The translations under genes and the position numbers were made by a program. The notes beneath the pieces were generated by a model. It ran no database searches. It had not been told where the DNA came from and saw only the letters and a list, made by a program, of their open reading frames with translations. Shown here one piece after another: positions 1 to 9,203 of a stretch of 64,000 nucleotides of DNA. The DNA is taken from NCBI RefSeq assembly GCF_046630445.1, contig NC_092338.1, forward strand, positions 8,760,501 to 8,824,500, in the 5' to 3' direction. The DNA is from Rutidosis leptorrhynchoides (Eukaryota > Streptophyta > Magnoliopsida > Asterales > Asteraceae). The stretch's first letter is position 1. Every line of letters begins with the position of its first letter.

Positions 1-20
1 CACGTCTATTGTTATAACAG

Positions 21-236
21 GCTCTTGGTAAATTTGGGCTGATCTGTGTTGAAGATCTGATTCACGAAATCTTGACTGCGGGCCCTCATTTCAAGGAAGC
101 CAACAACTTCTTGTGGCCAATTAAGCTGAAGGCACCATTGGGTGGGATGAAGAAGAAGAGGAACCACTATGTTGAAGGTGGTGATGCTGGAAATCGTGAA
201 GATTATATCAACGAGCTCATCCGAAGAATGAACTAG
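21..236 (+). CDS. RPL7: 60S ribosomal protein L7 (uL30 family), last exon
   Basis: This is the terminal exon of a cytosolic large-subunit ribosomal protein, a structural part of the 60S subunit. The reading frame gives 71 residues and a TAG stop. It contains the conserved L7 C-terminus: ALGKFG, then [35 protein letters not shown] and the end INELIRRMN. The exon opens directly after a splice acceptor (pyrimidine-rich stretch ending AACAG at 16-20), so the rest of the gene lies to the left of the window. No frame damage is visible and the residues match plant L7 closely, so this looks like a working gene. Family identity is very secure; which paralogue it is cannot be told. Confidence 0.95.
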   Translation, partial: ALGKFGLICVEDLIHEILTAGPHFKEANNFLWPIKLKAPLGGMKKKRNHYVEGGDAGNREDYINELIRRMN

Positions 237-754
237 ATCTTTGGTAAACAGGTAGTGGTTTTGTGTCTTGTTGTGTTGCTTGTTAATCCTTTATGAGGAA
301 TTTTTGGATGTTATGTTTTATGTAACAACTTCATCTAATACCGGTATTACTATTTATGTATCTTTTAGTTATATATGACAATCGCAATGCCGTTTTACCA
401 GTTTTGTATAAAAGCTGTCCGGTTAGCGTAAAATGATAAATATAATATCTGTGAGGTGCCTAGAACCGATTAATGAATACTTTGTGTCGTTAAAAGTTTC
501 CTAAGAAGTTGTAACTTCCAAAAGTTAGTTAAAAGTTCATTCGTTCTTGAAAGTATTGAAGATTGGCTTGACCAAATGTTCTAGACTCACTTGCAAGATG
601 CTAATTATATTACAGTAGTAACATCCAAGAACATATATTACTATTCCCCTTATATACTATTAGCCGTACCAAACGTGAGCATATTAAGATCTCAAGAGTC
701 GGTAGATATCTTTAATTTCAATTGTGAAACTTTAAAAGCAGGTGTTTTGCAGCC
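237..754 (+). other. RPL7 3' UTR and spacer
   Basis: T-rich, AT-rich sequence follows the L7 stop. The first 150-200 bases probably include the 3' UTR and polyadenylation region, because long T-rich and TATGTAT-like stretches occur near 300-370. I see no gene in the rest. Confidence 0.5.
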
Positions 755-768
755 TACAATGTTTTCAT

Positions 769-1024
769 ATTTTTTTTTTTTTTTTTTTTTTTTTGGGTAA
801 CCGAGGAAACCCTCATATGAACGAGCACATTGGCTCCCCCATAGAAGGTAAAACCTCGGGTAGTCAAGCCCCCCGAGCGCGAGACCTGGTACCGGGTGAA
901 TTGCGCATTATGCGCACCCTCTAATCACACTCCCTTTTTGAACAATTTGGCGGAGCCAGGAATTGAACCCGGGTGGTGTGCTTCATTGGGTAACTCGGTG
1001 GTCACTCAGGCAAGCCTGAGTGGT
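769..1024 (-). mobile_element. tRNA-derived SINE with poly(A) tail and perfect TSDs
   Basis: The element lies on the minus strand. On the plus strand its poly(A) tail appears as 25 consecutive T (770-794). Read on the minus strand, a pol III B-box (GGTTCAATTCC) follows an A-box-like stretch near the 5' end (about 1000-1024), as in tRNA-derived SINEs. It is flanked by an exact 14-bp direct repeat, TACAATGTTTTCAT (755-768 and 1025-1038), the target-site duplication made by LINE-driven insertion. The unbroken duplications and long tail suggest a fairly recent insertion. The SINE family name is not assigned. Confidence 0.88.
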
Positions 1025-1053
1025 TACAATGTTTTCATTTTTCAATATACATA

Positions 1054-1971
1054 GGGTATGTTTGGCAAAGAGCTTTTAGGAGCTTTTTGGAGCTTCTAGC
1101 TTTTAGCGTTTAAGAAAAAGCTCCTACTCGTTAAATAGCTTTGTTTGGTAAACACAACTTAAAGCTTTTAGTGGGATTGAAATAGCTCCAAAAAGCTCTT
1201 TATTGAAACGCTTTAGAAACTAGCGTTTAAATGGAACATGAGCTTTTGGTGACGTACTTTACTTTAATACCCTCTTAAAGTTGTCTCACGTAAATCCAAC
1301 AGTTAGGGGTATCCAATTTCAATTTCAATATATAGATATATCAATTTCTAAACATGTATCGTATACAAACATATATAGTATTGTATTTAAATTTATAGGT
1401 TTGTCTTTGCATACATTGTTGTTGCTCGTAAAGTTGATGATTAAAAAAAGCATAAGTGTTTTTCATATTAGAGTTGATACTTTAATTTGAATGCACGTCA
1501 TTAATGATTTAGTTTGCAATAATCGTTGAACATCCAAATTACATATCACGAGATGAGCTTAATAATGTTAATAATCATGACACACGCACCGAAGGACTAT
1601 TTGAAGGAAGAAGGAATGAGATGAAACATATTCGTAACAATATTGCTACTTCAATATGGAATGATCGTCATTAATAATTTAGTAGTATTATATATGTTTT
1701 CGGTTATTAGTAGTATTATATATGTTTTCGGTTATTTGGTAATGACTATGTTTTATTAAACTAAAATAATGATATTTAAGTATTTTTTCTAGTGTCCATT
1801 TTTGTCATTTTACTTATTTTATAACAGCTCCAGCTACTTTGCCAAACAATTAAATACATTTAAAAAGCTTCAGCTAAACGCTTTCAGTTAAACGCTTGCA
1901 GCTAAAGGCTTGCAGCTAAACGCCTGCAGCTAAACGCTTGCAGCTTCCAGCTAGTTTTGGCAAACATACCC
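1054..1971 (+). mobile_element. PIF/Harbinger DNA transposon, internally deleted
   Basis: The ends are inverted repeats: GGGTATGTTTGGCAAA at 1054 and its near-perfect complement ending at 1971 (TTTGGCAAACATACCC, one difference). A 3-bp direct repeat ATA flanks both ends (1051-1053, 1972-1974), the TSD length of PIF/Harbinger. The right subterminal zone has about five copies of a GCTTGCAGCTAAACGC-like motif (1866-1945), as expected of transposase-binding arrays. A short block near 1680-1735 is tandemly duplicated. The interior keeps only a scrap of transposase, so this copy cannot move itself. Confidence 0.85.
1519..1674 (+). pseudogene. Harbinger (HARBI1-like) transposase C-terminal remnant
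   Basis: An open stretch of about 50 codons ends at TAA. It reads VEHPNYISRDEL, then EGRRNEMKHIRNNIATSIWN near the end, matching the helical tail (R-N-E-I-R..IA..MW-N-D) that closes plant PIF/Harbinger DDE nucleases. A stop lies just upstream in the same frame (1510-1512), and no catalytic DDE residues survive. It ties the surrounding TIR element to its family. Confidence 0.75.
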
Positions 1972-2079
1972 ATAATCACATCATTATGGAAAAAAGCCTT
2001 AAATTTCCAGCATGCTACTGCCATATAATTGAAATTGGTCAGAATAACTCATTTTCAAGACCCTCAAGCAATGAAAATT

Positions 2080-2772
2080 GCATGATGCGTGTATCTTGGT
2101 ACGTGATGTGTGGTTACGAGAAAATGACTAAAACGGGCACTTTTACTCTCGAAAACGCACCAAGCACCAAGCACCACGCACTGTGCGTGGTGCATGGTGT
2201 TTGGTGGGGAGAACCATGAATGACCGTATCTTTTGACTCGTAGTTTCGGAGGCGGTTTGTCCCAAAATTGTTTTCGAAACGAGGTCTCGAAGACCTTCAA
2301 TTTTTTCCGTTTTCGTTTATTTTGACTTTTTAACATACTTTGACCACTCATTACTTGCTATAAAACAAACTAATTTCTGGTACGTTAATTTTATCATCAA
2401 TCTTGACTAAAAGTATACGATATCCCTCAATCAATTGAATAAACGTCACATTTCGCAAATCGAGCATTTACAAAGTTATTAAAAAAATGCAGCTGCATAC
2501 TAGGTGTATATTCAAAATTATTTTTGTCGCCTTAGAAGCGTTCCAACGGACAGATCTCGATAAGATACACGTTTTCAAAAAAAAGGTGACTAAATCGGAC
2601 CAACAAGTCAAAAGATGTGTTCAATTAAAGTTTTTCTCCAACAAGCACCAAAAACCATGCACCATGCACGGTGCGTGGTTCTTGGTGGATGTTGCATGTT
2701 CGCGACTAAAAATGCATTTTTGGGTCATTTTCTCGTAACCACACATCACGCAAAAAGATATACGCATCATGC
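2080..2772. repeat. Large imperfect inverted repeat (foldback/MITE-like)
   Basis: The left end starts GCATGATGCGTGTATCTTGG and the right end is its imperfect reverse complement (..ATATACGCATCATGC at 2758-2772). Similarity continues inward for at least 180 bp per arm, including the shared GTGATGTGTGGTTACGAGAA block. Each arm also holds its own palindrome; the left one (2172-2192) is ten bases, a spacer base and a perfect complement, built from CACCACGCA/TGCGTGGTG. No clear target duplication was found. A long-TIR Mutator-like or foldback element is likely, but the superfamily is not settled. Confidence 0.65.
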
Positions 2773-3115
2773 AGGATGCGTAAATAAGGGATATTTCTTG
2801 TAATTTTTATTTTTTGAGAACACTTTTATAAATATGGGTATTTTGACCAATTTCTCATTTCCCATTTCCCATTGGATAAACAATATATATAATTTGGGCC
2901 GTAGAAACTAGGCCTTTCCAAGCCAATCAGAAAGAGAAAATAAAAAATGTCTACACCAAAGCAAGCAACATAAAATAGAATCTATTTGTATTTGCACACG
3001 AGACATAACATAATAATTTAATTTAATTAATAATAATTATAACAAAATGATATAACACACCTTGGATTAATATCTTAATACCTTGTATTCTTGACTTCAT
3101 TTATATAATCCAAAA
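2773..3115. other. Spacer downstream of the GDSL gene
   Basis: AT-rich sequence containing the probable 3' UTR of the minus-strand GDSL gene at its right side. No other feature is seen. Confidence 0.4.
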
Positions 3116-6100
3116 TTAGGACAATAGTTTAGAAAGAACGGTTTTAAACAGATGTTGAGATATAATGCGATTCGTCTTTTCACTAGGATGAAAAGAATCC
3201 CAAAATACATATTTATTGGCATCGGAGCATGTAAATGGGTTATATTGATCACACATGTATCCCATCTCAAATAATCCTGTTGAACAACATGCTACTGCTG
3301 CAGTCTCGAATCCTATCAACAAAAATAAATTGTTATATTTTCCTCAATTTTATATTAAAAAAATGCTAAATGAAAATAAACTTTATTTTACTATTATTGT
3401 AGTGTGAATTAATTCATCTAGTTGGGAAGATAAATACTGATGTTGATATGAGAACTTTTTTCGCTGCAAGGCTTTGTCAATTTAATGCCACATAAATTAA
3501 CTCAACACAATATATGGCATAGATTGGTCACCAGCAATATTAAATGCACCTCCACACTATTTAAACTCGTAATAATAATTATGTGATATATGATATCACA
3601 TGTATGAATTTGCTATTAATGTGAAAATTTAAAAATGAATGTTTTTATTTTATATATAAATAAGAAAGTGGGTAATTAAAATGAGCCGGAGTAGAGATGG
3701 AAGCATTACCATAAGCTGACGGTTTCCGAACAATTTGTTGAAAAATCATATACGGATTAGAAAAGACTATTTTGCTCCCCGAAAGCTCCCGATTCAACTG
3801 CGTAACCAAACGTCCCAACTTCCCGTTAAACGCTAACGCCACCTTATTATAATCGGCATTACATTTATTTCCATTTCCAATCATAAAGCTCGTGGTTCGT
3901 TCCAACGGCAAACAACCCATTGGAGGAAGCCCTCCGAGCGAAATTTTTCTTGCACCGAGGCTATAGAGTTGTTTGATAAACGACTCGGCAATTTTGACTA
4001 GAAAATCTTGGTATTGTGTGACATTGTATTGGCGTCTCCTGTTTTGAAGTGTATAATAATTCTCAAGAAAGTCATTTGTGCCCATGCTTGTAAGATAGAC
4101 TGCTTCTGATAAAATGGTGTTGGCTTTTTGGTCACCTAAATATGCTCTTAGTTTCTTTTGGTATTCCTTATAGTTTTCCACTTCTTTCCATAGAGGTATC
4201 ACTGACTGCATTTCACAAATATTAACGTCATATTTAGTGGAGAATGGTGAATTCTTCGTAACTAGTAAAACGAATAAATGAATAACGTTTTCTCTGTTGT
4301 CGTGGAAAAATATTTTTATTCAAATGTATGTGATTGCTTACAAGCTTTGTTATGGTCACACAAACTATGCTACCAATGCAATTTGAACTTAAGATCTCTT
4401 TTTTGAATATTATAACCCCAACTACTAAGCTATGTTGAATTTTTTTATCAAGTACTGAACGTATAAGGTATCTCTCTCTTTAGGCTACCCGGTAAGGGAC
4501 TGTACATGGTTTGACCGGGATATCTCATCACAATTTCTGACCCATTTCTCATACCACTCCAAGAAATGTTGCTAGTGATATTTGCACTCGAAACTGAGGA
4601 TATCATTTTCCTAACCACTAAGCAACAACAACAACGACAACAACGAAACCCAATACCACATGAGTGGTGTATGGGGGAGGTGGGATGTAGATAATCTTTC
4701 CCCTATCCGAGAATAAAGACAAGTCATTTCTCCACCCAGAGTGAAAAACACTCAAAAGTAGAGAAAGTCATCCCTCTCTCTATTCGACGGATAAAGAGAT
4801 TGCTTCCGAGTGGACCTCCGGTCAATAAGTAAATTAAAATTAAATTAAATTAAAAATAAAATTGAGACGCCATGAAAATGATAAAATCAAATTTCCATGG
4901 GTTTTAAATCCTGCTTGAAATTTACTTTAGGCTCTAAGAGTTAGTCAAGTCGCCAATAAATCGACGCTTGCTATTGACTCAATAACTAGAGCCGTACCTA
5001 ACCACTAAGAATTATATTATTTCCTCCGTCTCAATTTAATAGTTCGGTTTTAGTTTTTGAGTTGACTCAAATTAATAGTTCATTTTTATATTTTATAAAT
5101 AAATTATAATAATAAAATAAAGTTTTTTTAAACCTTTAATTTATGCATTAAAACAAAATGTAGATAAAATTTATGAATAAAACAGTAAAGTAAATAAAAA
5201 ATACAAAATTTTTTATTTTTATTTTTTTTTCTGTGAACTATTATACCAACATTAATGTGACTTGATCAGGGCGATGACCACCATCATGCCCATCACAACA
5301 TTAACACCGCGTGGAGCAAATATTTTGGGCCGTAATTGAAGGTATCACGAACATCATCACAGGTTGCATCAATCGGTGGAGTATTATTTTCTCACATTAC
5401 GTTTCTTTATACTTCCAACTTTCAATTAGAATTTGACACATCGCCCATCACATTCTCATCTTCTCTCTCACCCATCACAAAACACATTATAAATTTATCA
5501 CTGTATTCCACAAAAACCCATCACCCCCCATTAAAATGGTCTTAAATTGGAAATGAGGGAGTACTTTACAGTACTCTGTAGTAGGATATATGATTAATTA
5601 GTACTGTACGTTGTCGACAGATGAAGTGTCTACTCTTGTAACAAATATTCTACTTTTAACAGCTTAATAAAGAATAAAAAATGTAATGTCCATATATATA
5701 AACATAATACGTGTCTAAGCTATGTAAATTAATTATGATAAATGAGTAACGGAATATACTTACAAGCACATCTGACGTGGCATTGTCGTAACCGGTCCCA
5801 GCAGAAGCGAAACAAACACCCGTAGCAAAATCCGACATGTTATAAGCCGGATCAAAGTAAGCCGGCACGAACGGTCGTAAGCCAAATGACTCGGAAATAA
5901 AATCTGTCGGAACGCGTCCATTTGAGAATCTACCGGTTGCCTTTCCGCCATAAAAATCACGACCATATGGCTTGAAATTGCTCTTCAAAACCGTTTGCAA
6001 ATGGTTGTTGTTTCCGGCATCGACGGACGAATCACCGAACACGATCACTGCCGGAATCTTGGATTCGATGGTGTTGATTTGAATGATGATGAAAGCAAAA

Positions 6101-6117
6101 ACGATTAAAAAGATCAT
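3116..6117 (-). CDS. GDSL esterase/lipase, three exons
   Basis: Exons lie at 6117-5764, 4205-3710 and 3312-3116, with introns of 1,558 and 397 bp. Donors are GTAAGT and GTAATG; acceptors are TGCAG and GATAG. Phases fit exactly and give 348 aa, the usual length for this secreted plant serine hydrolase family. Residues 1-19 form a hydrophobic signal peptide. Block I is VFGDSSVDAGNNN with nucleophile Ser30, block II is GRFSNGRVPTD, block III is MGTND with Asn162, and block V is WDSFHP with Asp322 and His325, so all catalytic residues are present. The family acts on ester bonds in the wall or extracellular space; the substrate cannot be told. The start is the only ATG ahead of the signal peptide. 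The first intron is enlarged by retroposons. No breaks are seen. Confidence 0.93.
4330..4445 (-). mobile_element. Probable SINE in GDSL intron 1
   Basis: On the minus strand an A-box-like stretch (TAGCTTAGTAGTTGGGG) is followed about 40 bp later by a B-box-like AAGTTCAAATTGC, the spacing of a tRNA-derived promoter. The 3' side is T-rich without a clear tail. Ends and target duplications are not resolved, so the extent is approximate. Confidence 0.45.
4455..4622 (-). mobile_element. Probable second SINE in GDSL intron 1
   Basis: The minus strand reads CTTAGTGGTTAGGAAAATG (A-box region), then CAGTTTCGAGTGCAAAT (B-box region), then about 120 bp of non-tRNA body. It is adjacent to the previous SINE and in the same orientation. 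Its 5' end coincides with the direct repeat that flanks the next retroposon. Confidence 0.5.
4623..4996 (-). mobile_element. Retroposon with (TTG)n tail (TS-SINE/RTE-like 3' end)
   Basis: On the minus strand the element ends in a GTTGTTGTTG-type tail (4623-4645 on plus), preceded by a CACCTCCCCCATACACCACT block like the 3' ends of plant RTE LINEs and their TS-type SINEs. A 13-bp direct repeat, CCTAACCACTAAG, lies on both sides (4610-4622 and 4997-5009). It could be the target duplication. It could also be two homologous A-box starts, since the neighbouring SINE begins with the same bases. Confidence 0.65.
5019..5562. mobile_element. Stowaway-like MITE ends
   Basis: The left end TTTCCTCCGTCTCAATTTAA and the right end, read in complement, TACTCCCTCATTTCCAATTT match the CTCCCTCCGT.CC terminal repeat of Stowaway (Tc1/mariner) elements, next to TA. 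At about 540 bp it is longer than most Stowaways, so something may have inserted inside, near 5270-5340. It lies in GDSL intron 1. Confidence 0.45.
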
Positions 6118-6180
6118 TTTTGGGAGTGAAGAGTGGTTAGTAAAGAGTGATAGTAGAAATGTGAATATAAATAAGAAGGA
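6118..6180 (-). promoter_or_regulatory. GDSL 5' UTR and possible TATA region
   Basis: A TATTTATATT-like element lies about 50 bp ahead of the GDSL ATG (6166-6173 on plus), followed by a pyrimidine-rich CT leader (CACTCTTTACTAACC). The layout fits a plant core promoter, though the distance to the ATG leaves a short leader. Confidence 0.35.
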
Positions 6181-6462
6181 AGAGGATTACAGTTGGAAAG
6201 GCAGGATTGAGTTTGTTGAGAATAATAAATGCAAATAATATTTATTGCATTATGAGAAAGTAATTAATGACAAATGATATTTTCTATGCCTTCGATGCGA
6301 GTGTTTCGCTTTTATATTGAACGTAGACGTTGGATGTTCTTACGGGTTTCAAGATGCACTAGTTTGTATCAGAATGTCATGCGTTCACGCTATCAAATTA
6401 GACGGCAATTTACATTACGATGGATTCCTCGGTTTGGGTCGTAAAATGTTGGTACCTATGTT
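6181..6462. other. Upstream spacer of the GDSL gene
   Basis: Probable promoter-proximal region of the minus-strand GDSL gene. No recognisable coding sequence or repeat was found. Confidence 0.35.
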
Positions 6463-6697
6463 CAGAGGCGAATTCAGGATTGAGAGATCATGGTGGCTTA
6501 CTCGATAAACACATATTATGTTTATAAATTTTAATCTAATTTTTAAAGTGACAATGGACAGCTTGTCAATACATTTGAGACTTGATCATTGAGAGGACTT
6601 ATAATTATTTAGCAAAAAATACAATTAAAATTTGAGCTTTATTTTGAGCCTTGGGGGAGGCTGAGCACCCCTCAGTCCCCCCTTGTCTCCGCCTCTG
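6463..6697. mobile_element. hAT-type MITE, 235 bp
   Basis: The termini are CAGAGGCGAATTCAGG and, read in complement, CAGAGGCGGAGACAAGG. The flanking 8-mers CCTATGTT (6455-6462) and CCTATTTC (6698-6705) share six of eight bases. Terminal CA..TG with an 8-bp TSD is the hAT pattern. A related element with intact TSDs lies at 46647. Confidence 0.65.
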
Positions 6698-7628
6698 CCT
6701 ATTTCCATCCGGTTAACGAGTACCACTACAACAATGTAACTACTTAGTGTGATGAGGTAGATTGCCGATTAATGTTTTTCCTGGAAACGGATCTCTGCAG
6801 ACCCGGTTCACGGCCAGAATGCTGTGGGATGACTTTATCAATCTCGTGGAGCCAAACTATGAGTCGGTCCGTCTAGCGTTCTACGACTAAGTATCGATGT
6901 TCTACATTGAGAAAGTACTATGTGAGAGATAAAGTTTGTTCTATGCCACAAGTCTAGTAGTTTTCAAAGTGATGACCTAGGTGGCCTATTTATAGGCATG
7001 AGTGCTCGGTGATATTCCGAGATACGTGTCATGGTGCTATTTATTGATTTTATGTGAAGATTGCAAAACCTACTTTATGCTAAGTAGTGATGTGGCATAT
7101 GTGCCGCTCACATGGTCATTTTAGGGATTAAGCATAGAAAACTGTCTTCAGGGTTTACGCAAAATGTTGGACGGCTTAATGTATGATTTATTTGTTATTC
7201 TTGACGAAAAACGATGAAACGGATAATTATTAAAAAATGCTTTTAATACTGTTTTTATGTGTTTCGAGCGTTTCTTCCATATAAAAATGATGGTTTTATG
7301 CGTGTAAACCATATGATACATCATTACACAATGATGAATGTTATGTTGGTATAATTGTTTATTTTCAATTGTATGTGTCAAATATCGTAGGTGATTGGTT
7401 TCATGTATGTACAATGTAGTGAGTGCCTCATTCAATTGTTAGTTTCAAATAGATTGTTTGGCTAATCAATTAGATGTTACGGTCTGTATCAAATTATAAC
7501 TCAATTAGATAATTGTATATATTCTAATTTTAATTCTGTTTTTTTTTTCTTAAAAAAAATACTACGTATATAATAAAAACGGCTAGTGAAAATTTTATTT
7601 TTATTTTATGGATGAAGGTGTTGGTAAT
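6698..7628. other. Spacer without a recognised gene
   Basis: Mixed-composition sequence. A 95-codon open frame on the minus strand (7148-7435) shows no recognisable domain and lies in AT-rich DNA. The block 6760-6900 has more balanced composition and may be an old dispersed repeat, but I could not name it. Confidence 0.3.
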
Positions 7629-7747
7629 GGGGGATGATTCTCACACACACTTTTTTTATTCTCACACGCTAATTGAGTATTATTAGAAGAGTAAAAGGTT
7701 AAAATAGGTGTGTGAGGATCAAAAAAGTGTGTGTGAGAATCATCCCC
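7629..7747. mobile_element. 119-bp MITE with 9-bp TSD (Mutator-like)
   Basis: The terminal inverted repeat is GGGGATGATTCTCACACACA at the left and its complement at the right (ending CATCCCC). Similarity continues through TCTCACAC/GTGTGAGGATC, so the element folds on itself. An exact 9-bp duplication, GTTGGTAAT, flanks it (7620-7628, 7748-7756); this length points to Mutator-like transposition. Confidence 0.8.
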
Positions 7748-7756
7748 GTTGGTAAT

Positions 7757-8619
7757 TAATTGTGTAATTTTAATGGTTTGTAAATTCTTAGGAATGTATG
7801 TGTCAATCCTTAATTTATGTGACGTTTCACCATTTGCCCCTTTTTGTTTGTCGAAATGACAATAACTACCCTAAATAATAATGACAATTATTTGATAAAA
7901 ATAACTATCATAACTATATAAAAGAATAGGGCATGACTTTTTCCAGTATGTGTCAATTGAAATTTTCTTTAGAACACCAATTAATCAAGAGAAGAATTCA
8001 TCCATCGGATTTTTAGCATCAATAATGAAATTGATTAACCCTAATCGATTATGGCTTCATCATCAAACCCTAATTGCAATTCGATTATTTAACCAAGTAA
8101 TTTTCCTTTAATGTTCTTGTTATTAATTTGTGATTACATGTGATTAATTATGTATATGTTAATGAATTAATTAACGTGTGGTATTAGAGCAATTATGTAA
8201 CATGTAATCCAAAGATTAAGTGTTGTGTTTAACATCGGCATCCGTATATATAATACTCAGTGTGGATTAAATCAATTCAATTTAAGAATGTGCTTATTGG
8301 TTTTAATTAACGATGTTATCAATTATTGATGTTATAATCTGATGCACTTCAAGTTTTGAATTAATTTAATCCACATCAATTACGGATGAATAAATTAATA
8401 CCATAGGATTTCGTAAACTGATTACAAAATAATAACAATTTAATTAATTATTATCGCATTTATAATTTGAATAATGAATACGTTGCTTTTGCTCAACCAA
8501 TTTAAGGAATGAATTAATTCTAATTATTAATATTAATTGTTAGTATTGATAGTTTGGTTATATTAGTTAAGTTAGCTTGATAACAGATGATGATAGAGTT
8601 TAGTAAGCCGTTTGCCAAA
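7757..8619. other. AT-rich spacer with a possible small exon
   Basis: Mostly AT-rich. An ATG at 8025 opens 24 codons (MKLINPNRLWLHHQTLIAIR, then LFNQ) ending exactly at a GTAATT donor-like site (8097). The peptide has Arg, Lys and hydrophobic residues and no acidic ones, like a mitochondrial presequence. No downstream exon was identified, so it is not called as a gene. Confidence 0.25.
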
Positions 8620-9203
8620 ATTTTAAAGTTTAACAAACCATTTGTTCAGTGATGAAGTCTAATACTCATTTGCCGGAAACACATTTTCAAGCCTGTCAGC
8701 GCAGCTCTTTTTGAAACGGTACGAGCAGACCACTTAAGCAGATACCTAGACTTCCATTTTGAATCACCAAGGAAGGTAGTTGTGTAGGCGGAATATAATA
8801 TCCTTCATCGGGATTTCTTTCTCTCTTGCTTAAATGCTAACCATCTTTTCTGACTCTGTCTATACTTTCATCCGCTTGAAATACGTTGACCTGGGCTTGC
8901 TACCCCCACCCAAGTAGCCTATTCAGTCTCAAATTGAGTACTAAAGTCAAATTATCCTCCCCAAAAGAAAGCAACATTCTACTGATTTGATTATCTTCGT
9001 CCCTTCCTTATAGTAGGAATTTATCTATCGAACCCTATAACCGGAACCCGAGAAAGGATAAAGCCATCTATCCCACTATCTAGCCGGATAGAAAGAGGAA
9101 AGGGCTCTATCAAAAGCCTTGTATTTTCACTGCTTTTTCGATCCTCAAATGCCGGTTTCCTCCTTAAAGGCGTTCTAACGTGCTGCCCTTTATCTGAACC
9201 TCC
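8620..9203. other. Probable mitochondrial DNA insertion (NUMT), left part
   Basis: Composition changes from AT-rich nuclear spacer to about 45% GC with the purine-block style of plant mitochondrial intergenic DNA (for example CCGGATAGAAAGAGGAAAGG near 9085). It continues on the far side of element E1, where a mitochondrial 18S rRNA tail is seen. The left boundary is approximate. No intact mitochondrial gene is present in this part. Confidence 0.6.

Noticed and set aside
7148-7435. 95-codon minus-strand frame
   Set aside because: No domain, AT-driven composition, no supporting splice or promoter signals.
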